A stretch of 64,000 nucleotides of DNA from Saturnia japonica. Taxonomy: Eukaryota; Arthropoda; Insecta; Lepidoptera; Saturniidae. Both the position numbers and the translations under genes were made by a program. The notes under the pieces are model-generated. The model made no database searches. It saw nothing but the letters and a program-made list of their open reading frames with translations, and had not been told where the DNA came from. The stretch spans positions 10,230,001-10,294,000 of the forward strand of contig CM065318.1 of NCBI GenBank assembly GCA_033032175.1, written 5' to 3'. Numbering within the stretch: the stretch's first letter is position 1; every line of letters starts with the position of its first letter. This document shows, one piece after another, positions 10,825 through 20,940 of the stretch.

Positions 10825-11057
10825 GTCGTGTTTCGAGATCAGCCAGTATATACCCTGTAATCAAGCAGGGTGGTAGGGGTTGCGACCACTATACACATTG
10901 TAATACAGTCATCTATGATTTTCTTTTGGTTAGTCCCGCATCGTGACAAACCAAAAGAAAATCGCTTTGATCGGTTTACCACTATGTGTATAGTGGTCGC
11001 AACCCCTACCACCCTGCTTGAATACAGGGTATACACTGGCTGATCTCGAAACACGAC
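10825..11057. repeat. 233-bp near-perfect hairpin (inverted duplication)
   Basis: Arms 10825-10897 and 10985-11057 (73 nt each) are reverse complements with only two mismatches. A second pair inside them (10917-10933 and 10947-10963, one or two mismatches) leaves a 13-nt loop. The arm text (GGGTATACACTGGCTGATCT and CTACCACCCTGC) belongs to a dispersed repeat also seen near 23036-23210 and 30745-30850. The structure therefore looks like a head-to-head duplication of a repeat fragment. A transcript would fold into long dsRNA. Confidence 0.9.
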
Positions 11058-12061
11058 AGGCTTAAGCATGGTACTGGGACGGGTTTTATACCTGGTGTAT
11101 AATGGACGCGATCTAATCGGACCAATTATTTTGTCCTACCACCCAGCAAACTGTAAATAACAGCTGCTGTTTTTTTGGGTATTTTATTTCTAACCTTTTA
11201 GATATTTCTTCCCAGGTTTTACTTTTGACATTATAATTCAACACAGACCAAAAATAAAAGGATACATACAAACACTAATTATTGTCACTTACAAAAAGCA
11301 CCAATCAACAATAGCATAATCAATGGTACATAAAAAATTACAAATTCATGAATATTCTTGTAAAAAAGAGATTGTAATAGAGTCTTATTCAACTTAATAA
11401 CATTTTCCAGTAAGCTTAGATTATAAGATAAGATTATATTATATAATATTAATAATATACTAGCTATTATATAACAAAATATATAGTAATTGGCATAGGT
11501 GTGTCCAGTAAGTCCCTCTCGCATGCGTGTCGCACTCCTTGTCGTATGCCAGGCCACGCTCACTGCGGCGTTCTTGTTCTCTGTTATCCTGCACATAAAT
11601 TGTGGAGCTTCTCCCTTCAGAGTGGATGTCAAGAGTGGTGAGTATTATTATAACTTGTAATAGTTTAAAGTGCAAATTGTTATAAATTGTCAGCCCTGCG
11701 AATCGCAAGCTAATGTTTTGTCGTCCTTTACTTCATCGAGGATTCAGATGTGAAGTCTTCCCCTGCACCTAAATTTTAAACCCTTGATGGAGAATAAAAC
11801 AACTACTATACAAAAAACGAAACGTACGCGTGTGTGCGTAATTGTCCGTACGTGTGTGTATTTGTATGCATTAGTTTGTATTTATGCATCTGTATAACAT
11901 TTGGTTTCAGAAATATTTTTACATATAATATTATTGTGATGTTCTCATATTAAAAACATATAATATGTAAGTTACTGATTTTAAAAAAAATTAAATATTT
12001 ATATCTATTGAGCGTACTAGTGAGAAACTTTGTCGGAAATAGCTTGTTATGATTATTACAA
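11058..12061. other. spacer; repeat-derived start and unassigned GC-richer island
   Basis: Bases 11058-11150 continue the dispersed repeat of the hairpin arms (GCGATCTAATCGGACCAATT, CCTACCACCCAGC). A GC-richer block at about 11500-11800 ends with AATAAAAC. It could be a solo LTR or UTR remnant, but I could not find matching ends. A GT-rich stretch lies at 11825-11880. Confidence 0.3.
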
Positions 12062-12725
12062 TCAAAAACAATCAAAATCAAAATAATCTTTATTCAATTA
12101 AGGCCTTAAGAAGGCACTTATGGTCGTCAAAACACTACTGCCGGTTCGGAAAACGTCCCAGTCATCGAGAAGAACCGGTAAGAAACTCGATTGGGTTTAT
12201 CTTTTTTTGTCAACTGTACAAATGTTAGTATAACAGGTACAATAATTATAATTTAGTGGATGCACAGAGCGGGAGTCACTTCCAGACATCACTATCATTC
12301 ACATAATGATCCATCCTATAATAACCTTTTGACAGTAAAGCCCGCTTGACCTGGTCCTTGAACTAGTTGTCCAGCAAATCAGTAATGTGCTTCGGGATCT
12401 TGTTATAGAACCTAACACTATTACCTAAAAAACTATTATTAATCTAACTAAGTCTAAAACACGGTACGACTAATTTACCTCTATTTCTAGTTTTAATATT
12501 GTGCTGATCTTTGACAAAATCCAGCTTGTCTAAGTTTTTATGAACATACATTAAATTATCAAAGATGTATTTGGAGGGCAAAGTCGAAATAATAAATTTC
12601 TTGAACTTGTTCTTTAGTGATTCGCGGGGTCTCATATTGTAAATTGCTCGAACTGTCCACTGAACCCGACAGCAAAATATCGTAAGACATTACGCGAAGA
12701 AAACTAACCTAGCGGTGGCCATATT
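12062..12725 (-). mobile_element. CR1/Jockey-like LINE, 5'-truncated 3' end (copy 1)
   Basis: Read on the minus strand, this gives the C-terminal end of a LINE reverse transcriptase protein: an ILLSGSVDSSS-like stretch, then MRPRESLKNKFKKFIISTLP, YIFDNLMYVHKNLDKLDF, NSFLGNSVRFYNKIP and ALLSKGYYRMDHYVNDSD. It is followed by a short 3' UTR and an AAATCAAAATCAAAAT-like tail (12062-12090). Two or three stops interrupt it. A second copy of the same family lies at 20270-20940. The clade (CR1 versus Jockey) is a judgement from the C-terminal pattern. Confidence 0.78.
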
Positions 12726-12973
12726 TGTTAACTGGCGAATCTTGCATACTGCGAATGCAGCAGAACATAATCTTCCCGCCAAAGTTTTAATATAATGTAT
12801 TTTTATATAATATATATTAGTTTAACGTTTATATTTAAAACGTATCTCAAGCTATAGTTCTATAATGATGTATGTAGCATCAAATGCTGATTTCATGAGT
12901 ATGATTTTCTATGTTCTTACTAAACGGTTTCATATGTACAAGAATAAAATAAAATCTGAAGGTGAAACATAAG

Positions 12974-12979
12974 GTTTAT
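12974..12979 (-). promoter_or_regulatory. poly(A) signal of the chemosensory protein gene
   Basis: AATAAA on the minus strand, about 175 nt after the stop codon at 13155-13157. Cleavage is likely near 12955, giving a 3' UTR of about 200 nt. Confidence 0.6.
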
Positions 12980-13154
12980 TACAAAAAATACAATCAATAT
13001 AAGCAGGATACAAATTTTTGAATTTCCAAACAACTAGTTAACTGTAGAACATGAGGCGAATATATACAATATATTAATAAAAATGTATAGCTTTCCTTTT
13101 TGCATAAAAAACAAATAGTTGATATTATATCGTTTTTTGTAAATGTATGTATTT

Positions 13155-16100
13155 CTACTTGTCAGCAGGGATCGTAATGCCCTTAGCTTTGGCGCGTTCC
13201 TCGTATGTCTTCCTCCATTTGCCAGTAGGATCAAACTTGCCTGTCAGGTCATTCCACATTTCACGTTTGAACTCAATCAGGTAATTAATTGTGTCTGTAG
13301 CCTTTTCTTCCTGTATTTCCGTACATTTTTCACAACCGGTTTCTAAAGCATCTTGGAGGTGTTCTAGAAGTAGTAATAAATGTATAAAAAGTAGTTTTAG
13401 TGATTTCTAGAATCAATGTAACGTTCATCTGCAGAAGCACCACTATTACACTATGTCTGCTGCATAGCAGAAGTGCTCGTGTTTTTGGATTCAGGTAATA
13501 AATAGCAATCTTTTATTTATTTATTTATCCATTTGCATCATTGTCAGTTTCATTTGGAACTGTGATATTATTTATAGCTATAGATTGCAGTAACAACTTA
13601 ACATTACATAGACTTCATGTCCATTTGCTACTTTATAACATAAGAAAGTGCTTGGATTTCAAGAAACATAAGTTTACTTAACGTGAAATAATTAATAGAT
13701 ATTTTTTATAAGCTATAAAATAGTTTTTATAACTATTACTAATTTAACTAAGATAAAGAAATAATAAATGTGATCCGCCAAATATGTGTCAGATCATATT
13801 TAAAATAGTAGATGTATGTACGTACATATCATTTATAAAACCACACACGAACTTTAAAGTCATTGTAACTGTTTTATATTAATCTTTTATATAAAAATCT
13901 CGTGTCACGGTGTTTATGGTCGCAGTCCTCCGAAACGGCGGGACCGATTTTTATGTTTTTTTTTTTTGTATATTTGGTGGATTATATTATATTTATAATA
14001 TGAGAATAGGTCGCAAAGTATATTTTTACTAGGTGATTAGGGATTTTATATTTTGCATTGGTTTTTTTTCCTTTTCGGGTGAAACCGTGGGGTATAACAA
14101 GTAAAATAATTAAAATTAAAAAGTATATATATAAATTTATAGTATATACATTTCTACTAGTTATGTTATTAAATGTTCCTAATCTGGTAATTGTATAAAT
14201 GTATTCACGTAGGTACATTTACTAATTCAAATTGGGAACACCATCGGCTGACGGTGAAGAAAAACATCCGGAGGAATTCAGAACACATGACAAATGTTTT
14301 TGTAATACACCTCTAAGTGGAAAATATATAGAACTATTGATTTCTGGTTTTGAACAATGTCTACGTTGAAATCTATTTAAATAGAATGATTAAGGTTTGC
14401 CGTTGTGCGCTTATCACGCAAAAACTACTCTTTTTTTGTAGTTTTGTTTTAAGTACTCTTTAAATACTTGGTCCTTATAAAAAGGAAAATTGACTGACAT
14501 ATGCTAATTGAATAAAAGAGTCTAAAACTACACTTTTATGTGGTCCTCGGGTCAATTTTGACTCATTTTGTGATAAAATTATATATATAATAATTATAAA
14601 TTATATCTATATATATTGGATTTTCTTAGGACATAAGCGTTTAAGAGTAACATCCTACGACTTTTAATTAATCGCTTCAATATATTTATTACTTAAATAA
14701 GTTTGTCAAAAATGTTTGTTTAATTGTACGAATGTTCTTTTTAACTCTAACGGTCTTCGGGTTAGTATTGACTTCAAGTAATAAAAAGCGCCCAAAGTAC
14801 ATAATATCGTCCCAATTGTTGCAAAATTCGTTGCATTCTATTGTAATAAAAATTTGTTGAATTATGCGTACCACAGTTTACAGTTGTAAAAAAAATTGTA
14901 CGTGTAAAAAATGAGAGACAGTGACATAGAAGGGGTGATAAAAGGAGATTCCAGAGATAATATCTTCAACTCGATGCCAGGTTTGACACGTTTCTCTTGC
15001 AAGGTTTACTTCAGAAGAAAAATCCAGTTATCAATAGTTTTTTCCTCCTTCTTTGACAGACACTCTTTTGAAATATAGTAATTTGGAGGGTAAGCTTGTA
15101 TTCGATGATGATTGAAATAATATTTATAATATTGATTTGTTTTGCGTACATTAGACTACTACTACTACTACTACCTGGTGTATTTCGTTCAAATAATGAA
15201 ACTACTGAAAGCTTATGAGATTGTGATAAATTAATAACTATTTTTGGGCATTAAAAATTTTCAAAAAATTGTCAAGAGCAATAAGGTTTGACAATAGACA
15301 AACTCGATCTGAAAGGCGATTGTTAGATAAGTTTAATCTTATCTGAAATATGTGGAATCAGTGTCTTGACCTTTTATCTAAATTTTATAATACTTCCGAA
15401 AACGTAACAGTGGACGAGCAGCTTCTGGCATTCAAAGGAAAATGCCCATACCGGCAGTGCTTATCACCTTTTATTTTAAATAAATAAAATTCATACATAT
15501 ATATTATTATATTAAGTGAGGAACTCTTATATATATATAATTGGTTTCTCGGAAACAGCTCCATTGATTTGGATGAAATTTTGCATTTAGATAATGTTTT
15601 AAAACAAATTTAATAAAAATTATTTCTTTATTTTTGACTAATTTTTCAGTATGATTCTGTTATTAGGTCAAATATAACTCAAAGCACGGTAACGTCAGTA
15701 ATATTAAAGTTCTTAAGAAGGCTAAGAAAAATTACCTCCTTTGGCTTGCTTACGTTACAAAAATGTACGTAAAATTGGCATATATTCTATCCTAGGTAGC
15801 AGTGTTATTATGTAACTTTAAATATAATTATAAAGTAATCAATTTCAAAATGTCCTATAAAAGTGATTATACGACAACAATACTTTTAAATAACACTTTA
15901 TTAGAAACTAGTCGTTACCAGCGACTTCGTCTGCGTATTATTGGATATACACATTTTTTTAACAAATGTGAAACCCCTTTTGTTTCTTACCAAAAGAATA
16001 ATGATTACATTTACTATTCCTAATTTGAGACATGATGAGTTCTTCGTACTCGTACAAACTTTCATGCTCTATTTCAGCCCTTTTTTATTTTCGTGACATA

Positions 16101-16625
16101 AGGTACTCTATGTCCTTCTCTAAGGTCTAATATGTCTCTATACCATAATCAATGGAAATTGGTTTGATGGGTTCTTTATTCAATCTTTGATCCCCTATTT
16201 TCCACCCTTAAAGTTTTATTTTCAACACAAAAAGTAGCATAGGTCCTTTCCCAAGGTGCAATTTTTCTCTAACCAAAATTCAGCAAAATCGGATCAGCAG
16301 TTTAGGTGTGAAAACGTAACTGACAGACAGACAGAGTTACTTTCGTATTTATAATATTTGTATAGACATTAAGATTATACACAATTTGTATATATACACA
16401 TCTACAAACTAATCTCACTGAATTAATTAAATATCAAGTTATACCTTTTAAAGCGTTGCCTTCAGTGGTACACTTTCCTTTATCCATGAGACATAAAAAG
16501 TAGTTTTTGAGTAAACGATCGTTCTCCAAAATTTCTCTGTGATTAATGTTGTCATACTTATCGTCATATTTTTCAACGGCTATTGCCCCAACTAGCACGC
16601 AGGTCAGTACAATAAGGTACTTCAT
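13155..16625 (-). CDS. chemosensory protein (CSP/OS-D family), two coding exons
   Basis: This encodes a 129-residue secreted carrier that binds small hydrophobic ligands such as odorants or lipids in sensillar lymph and other tissues. Coding exons are 16445-16625 and 13155-13363. The intron (13364-16444) has GT-AG ends and interrupts the codon after Lys60 in phase 1, the conserved position in insect CSP genes. Residues 1-16 ([16 protein letters not shown]) form a signal peptide. The mature protein starts [12 protein letters not shown], and cysteines 45, 52, 71 and 74 give the diagnostic C-X6-C-X18-C-X2-C. The [14 protein letters not shown] segment spans the splice. The frame is complete from ATG 16623-16625 to TAG 13155-13157, with no lesion. 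The intron holds a piggyBac fragment and several repeats. CSP genes usually cluster, but no second copy lies in this window. Confidence 0.95.
13883..14102 (+). repeat. interspersed repeat in the CSP intron
   Basis: It starts with TATAAAAATCTCGTGTCACG, continues CCGAAACGGCGGGACCGATT and ends GGGTGAAACCGTGGGGTATA. This order is common in lepidopteran non-autonomous repeats whose 3' ends recur here at 31913, 45250 and 47165. Confidence 0.5.
15170..15465 (+). pseudogene. piggyBac transposase fragment in the CSP intron
   Basis: After a (CTA)n stretch the text reads [13 protein letters not shown], then [15 protein letters not shown] after a frame change, and [14 protein letters not shown] with [20 protein letters not shown]. 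The TVDEQL(L/V).F.G.CP pattern includes the first catalytic aspartate of piggyBac transposases. At least two frameshifts and the loss of both flanks make it a dead relic. No TTAA-flanked termini were found. Confidence 0.75.
15907..16367 (-). repeat. Helitron-like non-autonomous element, complete, in the CSP intron
   Basis: On the minus strand it begins TCTATACAAATATTATAAAT, continues TCTGTCTGTCAGTTACG, carries a motif pair around GTAGTACTT-like text, and ends GACGAAGTCGCTGGTAACGACTAG before T. A TC start and CTAG end are Helitron-type features. It is 461 bp with no coding capacity. It lies only about 80 bp from coding exon 1 of the CSP gene. Confidence 0.6.
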
Positions 16626-16630
16626 TATTT

Positions 16631-17477
16631 CTGAAAAATGTAAAACAGAATTAAGTCTCTTGTTTTCTATTATTAAAATAGGACTTTCAAATAGACACCT
16701 ATCATTATCAGAAAAATTATGAAAGGAAATAATTTAATTTTGAAATTTGATACTAGCTTTATTAAATATTGCATTATATATAAAATCTACCAGAAAATAA
16801 TATATCATAATGATTAAAATACATCATGTCTTTTAAATAATTTTTATTATTTCTTTATGAAGACAAATTTTAATTATGTATTAACACTTTTTTTGCACAT
16901 CTAAGCTAAGTTGCTATTAAGTCATCCAAATGACAATCAAATATTGATACTGACTTTTCACTCAATAAACCTAATATTAAATAGATTATTATACCCACGT
17001 AAAATAGTTTTACTCTAAAATTATTTTTTTTAATATTATTGCAAATATGTTTATAATACAAATACAAATAAGTATATATTAAACTTATTAACAATTTAAA
17101 TAAAGTTTATGAGAAATAAATCTTTTTTTTTTGTGTATTCTTATTACTATAACCTCTTTACCATACCGCTTAAAGTGCGGCAGTGATTGTTTGAATACAA
17201 AATTCTTTGCACAGGTTACGTCAATAAACACTGCAATTCTCAAGCACTTCCAAACACAGTCGAAACATAAGACGTTCTGTTGACCATATCAATTACACAC
17301 CTATTAATTCGTATTAATAGATTTAATATTAATTCGGATTCGTTAAAATCGTATTCACAAAGATAAACGCAGCAGAAAATTTTGAAGTTAACGCAATATT
17401 ACTGATATTTTATACCTTGAAATATTTGAAAACTAGATTTTTATTCTTTATATAAAAATATATGTAGATTTACCTAC
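16631..17477 (-). other. 5' UTR intron of the CSP gene
   Basis: The acceptor ACATTTTTCAG ends at 16631, five bases upstream of the ATG. The donor GTAGGT is at 17472-17477. The 847-bp intron is AT-rich and shows no repeat I recognise. Confidence 0.65.
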
Positions 17478-17528
17478 CAGCTCGAGAGTCGCGTAAGTAG
17501 TTATCAGTAAAGACGGTCAGTAACTTAT
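17478..17528 (-). other. 5' UTR exon of the CSP gene (start approximate)
   Basis: Non-coding exon inferred from the TATA box at 17554-17561 and the donor at 17477. Transcription should start about 30 nt past the TATA box, near 17528, and the exon ends in GACTCTCGAGCTG before GTAGGT. The start is an estimate. Confidence 0.55.
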
Positions 17529-17553
17529 GATGATTTGTATAATCATTTACCAG

Positions 17554-17561
17554 TATTTATA
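17554..17561 (-). promoter_or_regulatory. TATA box of the CSP gene
   Basis: TATAAATA on the minus strand, placed inside a short inverted repeat (CCAGTA, four bases, TACTGG at 17550-17565). It lies about 80 nt upstream of a good splice donor. Confidence 0.6.
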
Positions 17562-17599
17562 CTGGTGGAAGCCGTACGTAAAACATGTAATTTGCCCCT

Positions 17600-18117
17600 G
17601 TTAATTATTTCATTTGTCTTTTTATACAATGCTATAAAACAAAAACGCGTCGCTTAACACAGGATGCTCTAAATAAGAATTATAGTATTATTCTATTCAG
17701 TATATAATAATATCAGAAATAATTTAATTATGAAAGACGGCTTTTATATTAGTTTATTATATCCTGTATTAATTAATAATGTAAGTTAGTTAAGATAGTT
17801 TGTAAGAGTAAAATATATAAGCGGTAAGATTTCGTAATAAAAAAAAAGTAGTTTGATGTATGAAATATATAGATTTTATAAATTCATTTTATAATATAAT
17901 TTATAAAATATCCTGTGTATTGATTTTTCTAAAGAAAATAGTGATTGTCTTAGAAATATGTATTTGACATTATCTTTGGAAAAATGTTGGCATATTGACA
18001 TTTAAAGTAATAATATTGGAGCGACCGAGCGGCAGCCGGTCTCTTACAAAATAAAGAAAAATATCTATATCTAGTTAAACTTGAAATGCCGAACATTATA
18101 TTAATATAAAATTTCAT
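17600..18117. other. AT-rich spacer upstream of the CSP promoter
   Basis: No gene or repeat recognised. It would contain any proximal enhancer of the CSP gene. Confidence 0.4.
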
Positions 18118-18255
18118 CACCATGCTATGGATTATTGGCGATATTTTACTTTACCGAAAGCTCAGGCACATTGCAAGAATTCGAATCTACGTCGATCGAT
18201 GCAGTGTCTGTACACGCTGCCCTGAGCCCCCATTGCTTCAATTTCGTTTTACATC
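18118..18255 (+). repeat. dispersed repeat shared with the TTAA element at 42.8 kb
   Basis: CACCATGCTATGG, then ACCGAAAGCTCAGGCAC, ACGTCGATCGATGCAGTGTC and TACACGCTGCC recur on the minus strand at about 42785-42910, with a weaker third copy at 43503-43570. Two overlapping frames (119 and 86 codons) cross it, but neither shows a known domain. Confidence 0.5.
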
Positions 18256-19434
18256 AAAAAGTATTTTCAATGTACTTGGTCGCTTTGAAATGTTGTCTCG
18301 TAGCAATTCGATTTCTTCCACTGTATTTATTGATAGTTCACCATATCCATATCTTAGGTTTAGTAGATATTCAGCGAATTGTTTTTGCTCTATGAGACGC
18401 GCATGTTTTCTTCTAGTTCAAATTCAAACGTCTAAACGTGACAACAAAGAACATCGCTTAACTTTAAGTCCCATTAACTAATTCTGATTTGCTCGTGGCT
18501 GTACAGGTAGATAATGATGAGAATTTCTTACAAGTTGTGGCGTGCACAGAGTTTTAGACAGGGTAGCAAATTTTTTAAAAAGCTATTAATTTACCGAAAA
18601 TACTACATTCTGGTTCGTCGTCTAGTAAATTAAATAATGGTGTAGCTAATTCAATTACCGTAAATGCAACCTCATATATCTATAGGCCATATAATGACTG
18701 ATTTTAAAGTCATATCAATTTACGGATGAACAACTTTCAAAGTCAATATTATCCATTTTTTACACTACGTAAACTAAAATCGTTAAAATCTTAAATACCA
18801 GCTATCATAGCTTATAAACAAAACAAATGAAACCAACATTGACGATTTAGTATAAAACAAATAGGAAAAAAAGTAATGATGCTATTAAATGAAACATAAT
18901 GTCGTAATTTTTCGTGTTGTAAAAAAGACAATCTACTGTATGCGTTATTTGCATAGATGCAGTATATTATGGTATTCGTACATCTATGGATATTTGTGAT
19001 ATAGGGTACCACATATTTATAGGAACGCTCACCCATTATATCAGCAAGATCACGAGCGCACTGTATGTAACATTTAGACGCGGATAGTTTGCCTTTCCGG
19101 AGGTATTCAACGGTGCTAGCGCAGTGCTATGCGAAGATGCGGTGCTCTGTATCGATGATACTAATAATGATACTATTTTCACTCGACAGGTGGTGATTTA
19201 TGATTTAAAAATTTCTTGTTGGAAAAATATTGGACAATGTTAGATATAAATAATCTAAATAAGGTAGTGTAGGCAGTCTTTCTGTCTTTATGAAATGTCA
19301 TAGTACTAATCTCGCAAGTAATTTGAAAAATGTATCTGAAAATAGACAGTGTGCTCCAATGGAACTAAAAAAGCATTAGACACAAAAATAAAGAAAGCTA
19401 CCTTATTAAATCTTTTAAACCTTCTTTCTCTGCG
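18256..19434. other. spacer without a recognised gene
   Basis: Only AT-rich sequence and short chance frames seen. Confidence 0.35.
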
Positions 19435-19740
19435 GTTCGTGAGACGTGGCTAAAACCTGACTGCAGTTTTTACATTTCTGCGTATTTCATTTCTTAGAGA
19501 TGATGGTTAGGCGGTTGTGCTCTCCTGGATAAAATATCTCTTAATTTTTGTCCGTTATCCATCCCTGTACATCATCCTACCATAAATTCATTTGGTGCAA
19601 GTATTAATAGAATATCTTTTTATATCCCTCAACCTAATTATTCTATTATTTTAGAACTGTCTGGTTTATTCTCTTCATTACCTAGACCTGTAGTCATTAT
19701 TGGTCATTTTAAATGCCATAATGCTCTTTGGAGTTTATAT
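19435..19740 (+). pseudogene. LINE endonuclease (APE-type) relic
   Basis: The text VRETWLKPDCSFYISAYFIS is followed, after stops and shifts, by VVIIGHFKCHNALWS. These match the QETWL and GDFN.H...W motifs of the apurinic-type endonuclease at the N-terminus of Jockey/I/R1-type LINE proteins, in the right order and at a plausible distance. Several stops lie between them. The reverse transcriptase does not follow, so this is a fragment. Confidence 0.65.
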
Positions 19741-20269
19741 TCAACATCTTCATCTTTTTCTTCTCTTATATCCGTGGGATATGCTACACCTATACATATA
19801 CCTATTTACCTTACCTCGTGAGTCTGGTTGTCATACACAAACAACTTTATTGCTGTATTTTATTAGTACCTATAGATTAAATGGTCAACATTTCAGTGTT
19901 AACCTAAAATGGTTTAAGTTGAAACGTTGACCATTTAATTCCAACGGGCTATGAATTTGATTTCCACTAGGGCTAAGTCTAACTTGATTTAATCAGATCT
20001 GGGTTATTGGTGACTATTGTTGACTATACTCATTCGTTTCTTGTGTCGTTTTTCATTAGGTGAGGTTCGAAAATGATCGGCAATAATTTAAAATAAATGC
20101 ATCGATTTGTCGTTTTAACGGATGTTATTAATGAGCCCAGAAAGGGGCATTGAGCAAGTCTACAATTCCTTAATTACACACATACGAGTATTATCTATTA
20201 CTGTGACGTTTTTAGACATTCATTAAATAGTATTAAATTGTTTTAATTGCTAGTACGCAAGGTAAATAT
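19741..20269. other. probable continuation of decayed LINE sequence, then spacer
   Basis: No further motif is recognisable. Bases 19880-19930 contain an imperfect inverted pair (AAATGGTCAACATTTCAGTG and AACGTTGACCATTT). Confidence 0.3.
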
Positions 20270-20940
20270 AAAAATAAAAAACAAAATCAAAAACACTGTA
20301 TTCAATTTAAGCCCTTCGAAGACTTATCATCAAAACATCAAACGTGGACGTCAAAATACCATTACCGGTTCAGAGAACATCTCAGTCATCTAGGAAAACC
20401 GCAAGAAACTTGATCAGATTTATCATTTCTATATTATTATTATTACTATTTTCAATTGCGCAAATAATATTTAGAGTTAATACTCATATTAACAGTTTAG
20501 TGAATTCACAGGCAAGTAATCACTTCCAGACATCACTATCATTCACTCAATGATTCACCCTATAATATACTTTTGACAGTAAAACCTGCTTGGCATGGTC
20601 CTTGAACTGATTGTTCGACAAATCAGTAATGTGCTTCAGTAGAACCTAACATTATTGGGTAAATAAAAACCTTTATTGGTTTTACTAAGTCTAAAACACT
20701 GTACGTATAAATAATTTATGTCTATTTCTAGTATTAAAACTGTGCTAGTCTTTAACAAAATCTTGCTTGTTAAAGTTTTTACGAACAAACAGCAAATCAT
20801 CAACGATGTATTGACTGGAATTTGTTCTTTAGTGATTTCCGAGGTCTCATTTTGTAGATTGCTCAAATTGCCTTCTTTTGTATTATAAAGGTATCTCTGT
20901 ACCTCAGCTGCTGAACCCCACAGAAGTTTCAATGAACTTT
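20270..20940 (-). mobile_element. CR1/Jockey-like LINE, 5'-truncated 3' end (copy 2)
   Basis: This aligns by eye over its length with the copy at 12062-12725: the same tail, the same ACTTCCAGACATCACTATCA block and the same coding order (LLWGSAAEVQRYLYN, NETSEITKEQIP, then broken equivalents of the YIFDNLMYVHK and RFYNKIP segments). It carries more frame damage than copy 1. Confidence 0.75.

Noticed and set aside
10825..11057. A microRNA precursor
   Set aside because: The stem is far longer and more perfect than animal pre-miRNAs, and its arms are dispersed-repeat sequence.
11500..11800. A solo LTR
   Set aside because: It has a GC-richer body and AATAAA-like end, but I found no TG...CA boundaries, target duplication, primer binding site or second copy.
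18122..18481. 119-codon open frame as a gene
   Set aside because: It overlaps a dispersed repeat found in two other places, a second frame overlaps it, and no domain is recognisable.
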